Positions 15,837 to 24,610 of a DNA stretch of 64,000 nt are shown piece by piece. Made by a program: the position numbers and the translations under genes. A model generated the notes under the pieces. It was given only the letters and a program-made list of their open reading frames with translations, ran no database searches and was not told the origin of the DNA. The stretch comes from UBA5436 sp050951845 (GTDB taxonomy: Bacteria > Bacillota > Clostridia > Saccharofermentanales > DTU023): contig JBMNJV010000002.1 of assembly GCA_050951845.1 (NCBI GenBank), positions 1-64,000 of the forward strand, given 5' to 3'. How positions within the stretch are numbered: the first letter of the stretch is position 1; every line of letters begins with the position of its first letter.

Positions 15837-17315
15837 TTACAGGTAGATTTCATCTTCGGTTTTTTCCAAAATCTTTTCTGCTTCGCGAATGAAGGTTTCA
15901 AGAACTTTAACTCTGGCATGTTTTTTATCTTCACTTGATACAACTGTCCATGGAGCAATTTCCGTACTTGTTTGTGCAATCATTTCATCAATTGCCTCAA
16001 CATACACATCCCATTTTTCCCGATTGCGCCAATCTTCATCAGTTATTTTATAAGGTTTATTAATCTGTCTTGCTTCAAAGCGTCTTTTTTGTTCATCTTT
16101 TGAGATTACTAAAAAGAATTTCAATAAAAGCATACCGTCATCATATAATTCTTCTTCCATATTGCGAATTTCAGTATAAGCTCTTGACCATTCCGCTTCA
16201 GTCGCAAAACCTTCCACACGCTCTACCATGACTCTGCCGTACCAGGAGCGATCAAAAATTGCAATATGCCCGTCACGCGGGAAGTTATTATAGAATCTCC
16301 AAAGGTAATGATGATCTTTTTCCAAGTCCGAAGGTGCAGATGTCGGGTTAATATCATAAAGTCTGGCATCCATTTGATCAATCAAACGTCTGATTGCACC
16401 GCCTTTTCCGGCAGCATCCATACCCTCAAATACCATAACTGTAGGGATATTGGCTTTAGCCAAAGCGAAAGCCAACGCACCGGCACGATCTTTTAATTCA
16501 TCAATGACATTTCTGTAATCTTCCTCACTTATAGTCGAGGATAAATCAAAATCTTCTATCGATTTTTCTATTTTAACCGGTTGATGTTTATACTGTTTCT
16601 CTTCTTCACGCCTTTTCATAATGCGTTTTATTTCTTCTTTAATAATCTCCGCTGAAGTTCCCATTATATGTTTGGAAGCCAATTTACGATTCGCCGAAGG
16701 TACTATTTGCCATGGTGCAATTTCAGAATCCGTTTTCTTTAACACATCATCAAAATGCCTGAGATATTCATCATATTTTTTGTTTTGCATTATGTCCTTT
16801 TTGCTTACTAAAATATCTCTGTAAGGATCCCATTGATGGGTGTCAATAATTATCTTTTGTTGTTCTTTGGTTTGGTGCAAGAAAAACTTAATCAGAATAA
16901 TTTCATCGTCATATAAAGTTTGTTCTAAATTCTTGATGTGGCGAATCCATTTCTGTTGTTCTTCATCCGACAAATCTAATCGGTTAAAGAGATGGTAGTA
17001 CATACTACGGTCAAAAATACCGAAATCACCCATTGCAGGTTTGTGTTTCCAAAATTGGTATGTATATAAATAGTCTTTTTCTTTGCTATATTCTTCGAAT
17101 ACGGCTACTCTTGATGCTCTGGCATCTAATACCCGAGCCAAATTATTAATAACCAGACCCTTACCGGAAGACTCCCAACCGTCAACCATAATGATGACGG
17201 ATATATCCTCCTCTATACATTCTCTTTGTAATTCCGCCAATTTTTCTCCTAAAACTGATCTGCTTTGATTGGCGAAAGGACTATTGAATTCTTTTGTGTA
17301 AACACTCTCTAACAT
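15837..17315 (-). CDS. Two-domain PPK2 (class II), probable polyphosphate:AMP phosphotransferase
   Basis: The 492-aa product holds two PPK2 domains in tandem, as in class II enzymes that phosphorylate AMP with polyphosphate. Walker A of the first domain is GWESSGKG (residues 46-53), and that of the second is EGMDAAGKGG (near residue 300). In characterised class II proteins the second domain carries most of the activity. Here the second one has the standard GMDAAGKGG and FDRSWYGRV motifs, while the first has the variant FDRSMYYHL. ATG 17313-17315 is preceded by GGAGG at nine bases; the frame extends further upstream without a start signal. It may link polyP made by Ppk1 (34.2-36.4 kb) to ADP supply. 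Confidence 0.9.
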   Translation of the reverse strand: MLESVYTKEFNSPFANQSRSVLGEKLAELQRECIEEDISVIIMVDGWESSGKGLVINNLARVLDARASRVAVFEEYSKEKDYLYTYQFWKHKPAMGDFGIFDRSMYYHLFNRLDLSDEEQQKWIRHIKNLEQTLYDDEIILIKFFLHQTKEQQKIIIDTHQWDPYRDILVSKKDIMQNKKYDEYLRHFDDVLKKTDSEIAPWQIVPSANRKLASKHIMGTSAEIIKEEIKRIMKRREEEKQYKHQPVKIEKSIEDFDLSSTISEEDYRNVIDELKDRAGALAFALAKANIPTVMVFEGMDAAGKGGAIRRLIDQMDARLYDINPTSAPSDLEKDHHYLWRFYNNFPRDGHIAIFDRSWYGRVMVERVEGFATEAEWSRAYTEIRNMEEELYDDGMLLLKFFLVISKDEQKRRFEARQINKPYKITDEDWRNREKWDVYVEAIDEMIAQTSTEIAPWTVVSSEDKKHARVKVLETFIREAEKILEKTEDEIYL

Positions 17316-17497
17316 GACGCTACTCCTCCTTATTACTATTCGACATAATTGATTCAATGTTTGAAAATCTATATTTTAAATAAATAATTTATAAGAAATA
17401 TAATCATTCTTACTTTCTATAAATTATTAAAATTCAATGCATATTATTTCTGTAGAATAGTAAATCCCGATACCATCTTCTACTTCAGATATTAAGA

Positions 17498-18553
17498 TTA
17501 TTTTATTTTACCTGATCTGCCGATAAACTCCAAGTCTAAAAGATGTCCTTTCAGTTTAACTCCACCGCCGAATCCGGTTAAAGACTTGTCTTTACCGATG
17601 ACCCGATGACAAGGAATAATAATCCCTAAAGGATTTTTTCCGCAGGCAGATCCTACCGCTCTTGCATAAACTCGTGCTTTAGCCGGGTTGTCCAGCAGTT
17701 GTTCAGCTACTTCTTCATAAGAATAAACTGCACCGTAAGGTATCTGACTCAGGACTTGCCATACTTTACGCTGAAATTCGGTACCGGTATGAATTGCATA
17801 AGGTAAATCGAATTCAGTTAATTCACCTGCAAAATAATCCGTAAACTGTTGAATTATCTTATTTGAAAGTTGCGGCATAATCGGGTCTCTCCGCGATGAA
17901 ATCTCGATAATTTTATTTTCCTGTTTTATTTCACCCGTATCTGTCAATATTCTTCGTTTAATAAGAGCTTTTCGTAAATTTTTATCGCTCACAATTTGTT
18001 GTGGCTGAATAAAATCTACTTGAATTATTTGGTTAGCTTTAATGTATACAACAATATTGTGCTTATGAAATGAAAAAATCAGATAACTGACCGGATCAAA
18101 ATCAGATGCTGCAAACCGTTTGGTTTGAAAGCGATTCGGATATACGGAATCTCCCAAAAAGATTGCCGGTTCAGTGCCGGGAATAGCTTGTCGGCTGCGA
18201 TCCGGTATTTGTAAAATCAGTTGTTCAAAATCGATTTTGAAGTCGTATAAGGCCATACCGACCTGATCTAAAAACTGATCATTAATTAATTCTTCAGAAA
18301 ACGGCAGATCGAGCAAAATCAAATTACCTGTCAATGTTCTAAGATCTAAAAAAATTGATTCAACAAAAAGCAATGCTAAAATCTGATTATTATCAGAAAA
18401 TACAAGATATACTTCAGCTTGTTTCAGTTTGCGATATTGATTAATCATTTGACGCATATGAGTTTTATTGCGGAACAAGTTAATGCTCAGACCAATTTGA
18501 TCAATTTGATCCGCATCAATATTCCGCCAAACTTGCAACGTCATTTTAGACAT
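17498..18553 (-). CDS. ogt: Ogt/MGMT-type DNA repair methyltransferase with extra N-terminal domain
   Basis: The C-terminal half of this 351-aa protein is a complete O6-alkylguanine-DNA methyltransferase. It has the acceptor cysteine C315 in IIPCHRVIG, the helix-turn-helix region (FQRKVWQVLSQIPYGAVYSY), and a TGFGGG loop. Residues about 150-235 match the short N-terminal domain of Ogt proteins. Residues 1-150 are additional. Their pattern (YLVFSDNNQILALLFVES, FEQLILQIPDRSRQAI) could be a GNAT-like fold, which I cannot confirm. GGAGAG precedes the ATG by six bases. It is last in an apparent thyA-folA-ogt unit (78 bases after folA). Confidence 0.88.
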   Translation of the reverse strand: MSKMTLQVWRNIDADQIDQIGLSINLFRNKTHMRQMINQYRKLKQAEVYLVFSDNNQILALLFVESIFLDLRTLTGNLILLDLPFSEELINDQFLDQVGMALYDFKIDFEQLILQIPDRSRQAIPGTEPAIFLGDSVYPNRFQTKRFAASDFDPVSYLIFSFHKHNIVVYIKANQIIQVDFIQPQQIVSDKNLRKALIKRRILTDTGEIKQENKIIEISSRRDPIMPQLSNKIIQQFTDYFAGELTEFDLPYAIHTGTEFQRKVWQVLSQIPYGAVYSYEEVAEQLLDNPAKARVYARAVGSACGKNPLGIIIPCHRVIGKDKSLTGFGGGVKLKGHLLDLEFIGRSGKIK

Positions 18554-18631
18554 TATTCTCTCCGATAGCTAATTTTTATTTTAACAAATATAAAACTCCG
18601 ATTTTAATTTGATTTTTATATTTGGCGTTGA

Positions 18632-19156
18632 TTAATTTTCTTTGAAAATTCTTTGATAATGCAAATAACAAAACTTCAAATTATTTTTCGTATCTGTCAG
18701 CCAATCGGATTGATTGACCAGTTCCCACTCATCATCAGTATCCAAATTCGGGAAATAACTGTCTGCCGGTAATTCCTGATCAATTCTCGTCACATGGCAA
18801 TCAGTACAAAACGGCATCAATAATTTGTAAATGCTTTCCCCGCCTACTACAATGAAATCATCATCTTGGAAATCACAGTCCTTTTTCAGTTCTTCTACCG
18901 TTTCCAATAAATTATCCACAGAGTCTGCCAAGTATGCTCCGGCCATTTCGGGCCGCGGGTTACGTGTTAAAATAATATTCGTCCTATTTGGAAGAGGTTT
19001 GCCTTGCGGATAGGTTTGCATGGTTTTTGAGCCATATATAATAACCTTACCGACGGTCATCTTCTTAAATCTCTGCAAATCTTGTGAGATATGAACTTGC
19101 AATGCTCCTGCTTTGCCAATTCCCCATTTTGGATCAGTATTAACAATTGCTATCAT
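18632..19156 (-). CDS. folA: Dihydrofolate reductase
   Basis: FolA reduces dihydrofolate with NADPH, regenerating the cofactor used up by ThyA, which is encoded just upstream. The 174-aa product starts MIAIVNTDPKWGIGKAGAL, has the substrate acid in the helix HISQDLQRFKKMT, the cofactor loop IYGSKTMQTYPQGKPLPNR, and GGESIYKLLMP. Length is normal. The gap to thyA is 73 bases. The Met20-type loop keeps the tryptophan and GIG. Confidence 0.93.
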   Translation of the reverse strand: MIAIVNTDPKWGIGKAGALQVHISQDLQRFKKMTVGKVIIYGSKTMQTYPQGKPLPNRTNIILTRNPRPEMAGAYLADSVDNLLETVEELKKDCDFQDDDFIVVGGESIYKLLMPFCTDCHVTRIDQELPADSYFPNLDTDDEWELVNQSDWLTDTKNNLKFCYLHYQRIFKEN

Positions 19157-19229
19157 AGATTTTCCTTAAATCAATTTCTAACAGATTATAAAATTACTTT
19201 TTATTATAGCAAAATTGATTATTACAATA

Positions 19230-20060
19230 CTATATTGCTACCGGAATTCGTTTAACTGCAGAACCATGTTGATAATTTTCAAATGTAAAATCCTCAACCG
19301 TAAATTCATAAAAATTCTTAACATTTTTATTAATTTTCAAGTTTGGTGCAGGATAAGATTGTCGGGTGATTAATTCCTCTATAATCGAAAAATGCCGATC
19401 ATATATATGAGCATCGGATATCACATGAATAAATTCACCGGCTTCGAAACCGCTGACCCGGGCAAACATATGAACTAAAATTGAATACTGAACCACATTC
19501 CAATTATTTGCAACCAGCATATCTTGTGATCTTTGATTGAGAATTGCATTAAGCTTATTATCCGTGACGTTGAAAGTCATACTGTAAGCACACGGATATA
19601 ATGCCATATCATGTAAATCATCAAAATTATACATAGAAGTCAGGATACGGCGTGAAGACGGGTTGTTTTTTAAGTCGAATAACACACGATCAACTTGATC
19701 AAACATTCCTTCCTTATATTGATGTTTAACTTGCATCTGATAACCGTACGCTTTACCGATAGTGTTATCTTCACGTGCCCATTGGTTCCATATTTTACTA
19801 TTTAAATCATTGATATTATTAGATTTTTTCTGCCAGATCCATAAAATTTCATCAATTGCAGCTCGGTAATTAATCGGTCTCAGAGTTAATAACGGAAATT
19901 CACGACTCAGATCATAACGATTAACAATTCCGAAACACTTTTTGGTATATGCCGGAGTACCGTCCTCCCAATGAGGTCTTACTTCTTCACCGGTTTGATC
20001 AAAACCGTGGTCTAAAATCATGCGACAATTTTCAATAAATAATCTATCCGCAACACTCAT
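19230..20060 (-). CDS. thyA: Thymidylate synthase
   Basis: ThyA methylates dUMP to dTMP using methylene-tetrahydrofolate. The 276-aa product has the catalytic cysteine in ALYPCAYSMTFNV, the substrate-binding QRSQDMLVANNWN, and HVISDAHIYDRH. The sequence around the cysteine differs from the common LPPCH form but agrees with a shorter clostridial variant. A 17-base spaced promoter lies upstream, and folA and ogt follow on the same strand. The ribosome binding site (GTGGGG) is imperfect. Confidence 0.94.
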   Translation of the reverse strand: MSVADRLFIENCRMILDHGFDQTGEEVRPHWEDGTPAYTKKCFGIVNRYDLSREFPLLTLRPINYRAAIDEILWIWQKKSNNINDLNSKIWNQWAREDNTIGKAYGYQMQVKHQYKEGMFDQVDRVLFDLKNNPSSRRILTSMYNFDDLHDMALYPCAYSMTFNVTDNKLNAILNQRSQDMLVANNWNVVQYSILVHMFARVSGFEAGEFIHVISDAHIYDRHFSIIEELITRQSYPAPNLKINKNVKNFYEFTVEDFTFENYQHGSAVKRIPVAI

Positions 20061-20097
20061 TGTTCTTTATACCCCACGTTCTAAATAATTTTAAATT

Positions 20098-20126
20098 ATT
20101 TTAACACTGTAAGTACTTTTTGACAA
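20098..20126 (-). promoter_or_regulatory. Promoter of the thyA-folA-ogt unit
   Basis: On the minus strand TTGTCA (20121-20126) and TAAAAT (20098-20103) are exactly 17 bases apart, about 38 bases before the thyA ATG. Each box has one mismatch to the sigma-A consensus. Confidence 0.65.
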
Positions 20127-20238
20127 AAAATGTTACATAAACGGATTATTTTAATATTTTAATTGTTACCAATTAAAATAATCCTGAAGATTTAATTGAT
20201 ACCGGCATTACTATTTTTACCGGTATTTCATTGATCAA

Positions 20239-21027
20239 TCAATTGACTACTATCCGGTCTTTTATTTTAGCAAATCCGGCCTCTTTAATTCCGGGTACCG
20301 ACATTAATTCTTCAATAGTTTTAAATTTACCGTTTTGCTCTCTGAAATCTAAAATTGCTTGTGCTTTGACCGGGCCGATTCCGGTTAAAGTTTGCAGTAA
20401 TTCATAATCCGCGGTATTGATATTTACTTTATTCGATCTTTCGCTAGCGGATTTACTCTCAAAAAGATCCGTTTTCGAATTGAAAGTCATTTCATATCTG
20501 AGTAAATCTTGCTCGATTTCCGCTGTATTGGGAATATATATTTTTGTATTTGGCTGAACCGGTTGAGCTAAATTAATCAACAATAAATCTGCATCGGTAT
20601 TTAAGCCTCCGGACAATTCTATAACATCCTGAATAATCATACCGGCATTCGCCTGATAAACTCCGGGCTGCTTGACTGCTCCCATAATATGAACCGGAAA
20701 AGTTAAAGAATTTTCCGTACAACCGTCTGCGGCTGATTGTTCAGAATTCATGGATTCTGCTGAATGTGCATCTGAACCAGCTTTACGCTTTACTGTATTT
20801 TTGTCCGAATTCAGGATTTGCGCAGAATCAGCAGGCCAATTATCAATTTCGCAGGAATTTTGTTCTAACGAATAATGTTCTGCTGAGTCATTTTCAGATG
20901 TATCACGTCTGAGATTATTTAAAGACGTCGCTTTCAGTTTGGGTTGGGCAATAAATTTATAAAACGCAAATAAAAGCAACAGACAAACAATAAAAACAAG
21001 TATTTTTATATTGCGTTGACGGTTCAT
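20239..21027 (-). CDS. comEA: ComEA family DNA-binding protein
   Basis: The 262-aa product has an N-terminal membrane anchor (ILVFIVCLLLLFAFYKFI), a polar linker of about 80 residues, an SLBB domain (VHIMGAVKQPGVYQANAG), and a C-terminal helix-hairpin-helix domain (VNINTADYELLQTLTGIGPV and ELMSVPGIKEAGFAKI). ComEA binds incoming DNA outside the membrane during natural transformation. The partners comEB and comEC are not nearby, so competence is not proven. ATG 21025-21027 has GGGAGG five bases before it; the GTG two codons earlier overlaps that site. Confidence 0.88.
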   Translation of the reverse strand: MNRQRNIKILVFIVCLLLLFAFYKFIAQPKLKATSLNNLRRDTSENDSAEHYSLEQNSCEIDNWPADSAQILNSDKNTVKRKAGSDAHSAESMNSEQSAADGCTENSLTFPVHIMGAVKQPGVYQANAGMIIQDVIELSGGLNTDADLLLINLAQPVQPNTKIYIPNTAEIEQDLLRYEMTFNSKTDLFESKSASERSNKVNINTADYELLQTLTGIGPVKAQAILDFREQNGKFKTIEELMSVPGIKEAGFAKIKDRIVVN

Positions 21028-21252
21028 ATTCACCTCCCGGAGAACATTGTTATTCTCTTAAGTTAACGACTGAAAAGAGATTCTAAATAAATTCTTCATC
21101 TTTACCTGATAGAATTTAAGCTAAAATCAGTTTAACCCATCTGCAAATTTAATTTACTTGTTTTAATTGTAAACACTGATAATAATGGTAAAATCAATAT
21201 TTTTTTACTGCTTCTGCCGTAAAAAGCAAAATAGCTGCATTAATTTGCTATA

Positions 21253-21603
21253 TTATTCATCCACCACATCGACCGATAAAGGTCCGTGCCATAGTTTTTC
21301 TAATTGATAAAATTCTCGATCCTCATGATAGAAAATATGTACGACAATATCACGATAATCTAAAATGTTCCAACGGTTACCTGAATCATTTTCAACTTGA
21401 TGAGGCTTTATACCATATTTCTCTGAAATTTCGAACAACACATCTTCTACCAAAGCTTTAACTTGAGTATTTGAACTGCCGCTTGCAATAATAAAATAAT
21501 CTGCAAGCATTGTTTTTTCTGCTACTTTGATTGTTTCAATATCCAGGGCTTTTTTGTTTTCTAAAACTGTTACAATATCATCTTTCAAACTTTCAATATT
21601 CAA
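21253..21603 (-). CDS. rsfS: Ribosomal silencing factor RsfS
   Basis: The 116-aa product matches the RsfS/Iojap family over its whole length (DIETIKVAEKTMLADYFIIA, then SSNTQVKALVEDV and a final YYQLEKLW-type region EFYQLEKLWHGP). RsfS binds ribosomal protein uL14 and keeps subunits apart when nutrients are short. It follows nadD-yqeK by 15 bases, the arrangement usual in Bacillota. GGAGG overlaps the spacer just before the ATG. Confidence 0.93.
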   Translation of the reverse strand: MNIESLKDDIVTVLENKKALDIETIKVAEKTMLADYFIIASGSSNTQVKALVEDVLFEISEKYGIKPHQVENDSGNRWNILDYRDIVVHIFYHEDREFYQLEKLWHGPLSVDVVDE

Positions 21604-21618
21604 TTCGACCTCCTTTTG

Positions 21619-22926
21619 TTAATGACTTTCAATATATTTTGTAGCGGCTAATGTTATCGGATGACCTTTTTTCGAACGTCGCCTCAATGCTAATCTGACT
21701 TCTGTCAGACATAATCTCATCGCAAAATTCAAATCTGTCTCTGCAGCTTCTCTAATCAGATCCAAATTAGGAAAAGGTCTGCCATATTCGATTTTATCTG
21801 CCAGATAGATAATCTGATCCAATTTTGTCATCTTTTTTCTTGATGTTGTATGAAAAATCAATGCGTCAAGAATTTCGCGGTCAGTAATACCTAAATAGCG
21901 GTGAATATACCAGGCACCGGCAGGACCATGCGCAATGTTTTTATTAAGAGGCTTCAATTTACCCGTTTTCTTCGCAAAACGATATTGTTTCTCAATATTC
22001 ATTGATTTTGCAATATCATGCAAAATTCCGGTTACGGCAGCTTTCATCAAATCATAATCATGTTTAGTTGCAAGATGTACCGCATATTGCATTACATTTA
22101 AAGAATGATTGAGTCTGGAACGTGATACGTTTTTCCTCACTTCTTTTTCATATACGGCAAGTTGAATTAATTGTTCCCTGCTTAATTGTGCCATCTCATC
22201 ATTGAAGACATAAATTTTATTATTTTTAATAAATTGACAGACTGCCGGCGGTATTTTGTTCTTTTGTTTTTTATCCTGCTTAAGTTTTTCACGCAATTCA
22301 GTTGATGAAATATCGGTTTCTTCTATATCAAAAAAATCAATATCAGCCTGATATTTAGTTCTTAAATAATCCGCCCGTTCATTCATATGTTTGGAATCTT
22401 CGGAACCCCGACGACAAATTAGCAAATCGGCTTTCTTCATAATTCGTTCCGGCTCATACCAATTCTCAATCGTATCCAAGGCATCCGAACCGTAAACCAA
22501 AGTTATTTTCACCTTAACATTATGTAAATTTTTTAGGCTTACGGCATCCGTTTTATATTTAGTTTTTTTACCTCTGGGAACTCTTAGTTTGCTGAGTTTC
22601 TTTAACTCTTCATTAATATATTCGTTATAGATTTTTTGCTTATAATAATCTATGGTATCGACAGTATACGAATATTGCCCCGGACGGTTAATTTCATAAT
22701 CACTCAGAGTTAATCCCGGTAAATCCTTAATGCCTAATCTTGTCATTTCATAACGATAGCCGGAAGGAGTCATATATTTATCTTTATGTGGTGCCAATCC
22801 TAATGGCATAACAATTATCTGATCGAATTTATTTAACTTGAGCAAGCCCTCCAGAACGTTTTTATGTCCATTATGAAACGGATCGAATGATCCTCCGTAT
22901 ATTGCTATTTTAATTTTATTAGCCAA
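21619..22926 (-). CDS. nadD: NadD-YqeK fusion: nicotinate-nucleotide adenylyltransferase plus HD hydrolase
   Basis: Residues 1-215 of the 435-aa product are NadD, which makes deamido-NAD (IAIYGGSFDPFHNGHKN, and DISSTELREKL near its end). Residues about 240-435 are a YqeK-type HD phosphohydrolase (GILHDIAKSM, HGPAGAWYIH, DQIIYLADKIE); YqeK proteins cleave Ap4A. The two are separate adjacent genes in many Bacillota and are fused here. NadD also carries an insertion of about 35 basic residues between the strand YTVDTIDYY and VYGSDALD. The start appears to be TTG 22924-22926 with GAGG eleven bases upstream, as no ATG lies near. Confidence 0.9.
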   Translation of the reverse strand: MANKIKIAIYGGSFDPFHNGHKNVLEGLLKLNKFDQIIVMPLGLAPHKDKYMTPSGYRYEMTRLGIKDLPGLTLSDYEINRPGQYSYTVDTIDYYKQKIYNEYINEELKKLSKLRVPRGKKTKYKTDAVSLKNLHNVKVKITLVYGSDALDTIENWYEPERIMKKADLLICRRGSEDSKHMNERADYLRTKYQADIDFFDIEETDISSTELREKLKQDKKQKNKIPPAVCQFIKNNKIYVFNDEMAQLSREQLIQLAVYEKEVRKNVSRSRLNHSLNVMQYAVHLATKHDYDLMKAAVTGILHDIAKSMNIEKQYRFAKKTGKLKPLNKNIAHGPAGAWYIHRYLGITDREILDALIFHTTSRKKMTKLDQIIYLADKIEYGRPFPNLDLIREAAETDLNFAMRLCLTEVRLALRRRSKKGHPITLAATKYIESH

Positions 22927-22963
22927 GTAACGTTTAACCTCATTTCATTAAATTCTATTTTGC

Positions 22964-24526
22964 TTAATGCTTGAAGTGCCTTGCCCCCGTAAAAATCATC
23001 GGAATGTTGTGTTGATCACAAAAATCAACGGAATCCTGATCTCTCAAAGATCCCCCCGGTTGAATGATCCCTTTCACACCTGCTTTATATGCGGCTTCTA
23101 CCGTATCCGCAAACGGGAAAAAAGCATCTGAACCCATGATTGATCCCCGGGCAAGTTCTCCGGCTTGCTTAATCGCAAGCTTGGCCGAAGTTATGCGATT
23201 CGGCTGACCGGGACCGATACCAACCGTCTGTTCATTTTTAACCAAAACTATCGCATTTGATTTTACATGTTTTACCACTTTCATTGCAAAATAATAATCC
23301 TGCAAATCGGCTTGATCCGGTTTGGCTTTGGTCACAACTTGATGTTCTTCTGTTTCAATCGGTTTTTGATCATAGTCTTGCAACAAAATACCACCAAAGA
23401 TTTCTTTTACCATTTGTGTTCCGGCAGGATACGGCTCTGCCAAGCCCCTCAATTCCAACAAACGAATATTTTTCTTTTGCCTTAATATTTCCAGGGCATC
23501 CGGTTCAAATGCGGGTGCCAAAATTACTTCCAAAAAGATTTTTGCCATCTCTTCAGCTTCAATTCGGGTCACCGGCCGGTTTTGCACAATGATCCCGCCG
23601 AATATCGAAACCGGATCGGCTTGATAAGCTTTCCGCCAGGCTTCTTCTATTGAATCTGCCGATGCTATGCCGCAAGGATTGCTGTGTTTAACCGCAACAA
23701 CTGTCGGTCGGGAAAACTCTTTAAGCATCGACATTGCCGCATCCGTGTCCGCATAGTTATTATAGGAAAGCTCTTTACCATGCAATTGCTTAGCCGCAAC
23801 CAAACTGTTTGCAACCGGTATTGCATTACTGTAAACGGTAGCTTTTTGTGCCGGATTCTCACCATATCGCAAATCGGCAATTTTAAGATAAGACAAAGTT
23901 AAATTGGAAGTGGCTTTAATTGATTCCGATTTTCCGACTTCTGATTTGCTTTTCAGATATTCTGCTATCAAGCTGTCATAATATGCTGTTTGCGCAAATA
24001 CTTTAGCTGCTAAACGTAATTTGCTTTCATCCGATACTTCGCCTTGAGTTTCCAATTCGTAAATCACAGCCTGATAATCGGCAATATCGGTCACTACTGC
24101 AACCGAATTAAAATTTTTGGCAGCGGATCTTAACATTGCCGGTCCGCCAATATCTATCTGCTCAATACATGCCGCCAGATTATCGCCTTGCTTGAGCATT
24201 GTTTCCGCAAAAGGATATAGATTGACAACAACCAGATCAATCATCGGAATGTCAAGTTCTAAGGCCGCTTGCATATGATCTTCCAAATCTCTGCGTGCCA
24301 ATAAACCGCCGTGAATTTTCGGATGCAGAGTTTTTACTCTGCCGTCAAAACATTCAGGAAATCCGGTAATTTCTTCGACAGCAGTAACAGCTAAATTATG
24401 TTCCAGTAGATATTTTGCCGTGCCGCCGGTTGAAATTATTTCATAATCCATATTAAGCAAACTTTGTGCTAAATCTGCCAGACCGGTTTTGTCCGATACA
24501 CTGATTAAAGCTTTTTTCTTTATCAC
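22964..24526 (-). CDS. purH: Bifunctional AICAR transformylase / IMP cyclohydrolase
   Basis: PurH carries out the last two steps of IMP synthesis. The 520-aa product has the N-terminal cyclohydrolase domain (ALISVSDKTGLADLAQSL, TLHPKIHGGLLARR) and the transformylase domain with its catalytic KHSNPCGIA and the C-terminal IIQPGGSLRDQD. All expected residues are present. Start is GTG 24524-24526, six bases after GAAGGAG. This intact purine gene contrasts with the degenerate purL-like gene at 59.5-63.3 kb. Confidence 0.96.
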   Translation of the reverse strand: MIKKKALISVSDKTGLADLAQSLLNMDYEIISTGGTAKYLLEHNLAVTAVEEITGFPECFDGRVKTLHPKIHGGLLARRDLEDHMQAALELDIPMIDLVVVNLYPFAETMLKQGDNLAACIEQIDIGGPAMLRSAAKNFNSVAVVTDIADYQAVIYELETQGEVSDESKLRLAAKVFAQTAYYDSLIAEYLKSKSEVGKSESIKATSNLTLSYLKIADLRYGENPAQKATVYSNAIPVANSLVAAKQLHGKELSYNNYADTDAAMSMLKEFSRPTVVAVKHSNPCGIASADSIEEAWRKAYQADPVSIFGGIIVQNRPVTRIEAEEMAKIFLEVILAPAFEPDALEILRQKKNIRLLELRGLAEPYPAGTQMVKEIFGGILLQDYDQKPIETEEHQVVTKAKPDQADLQDYYFAMKVVKHVKSNAIVLVKNEQTVGIGPGQPNRITSAKLAIKQAGELARGSIMGSDAFFPFADTVEAAYKAGVKGIIQPGGSLRDQDSVDFCDQHNIPMIFTGARHFKH

Positions 24527-24610
24527 CTTGATCTCCTTCTATAAACTTGTTTAATAATCATTATTTTATATAATCAAAAACATATCATTTTTAAAATTTT
24601 TCAATAAATA

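Noticed and set aside
20157..20178. Perfect 9-bp stem TTTTAATTG/CAATTAAAA between thyA and comEA
   Set aside because: Pure A/T-rich stem without a following T run on the comEA strand; not enough to call a terminator.
21191..21222. TTTTTAC/GTAAAAA hairpin downstream of rsfS
   Set aside because: On the rsfS strand it is followed by A residues, not by a T tract.
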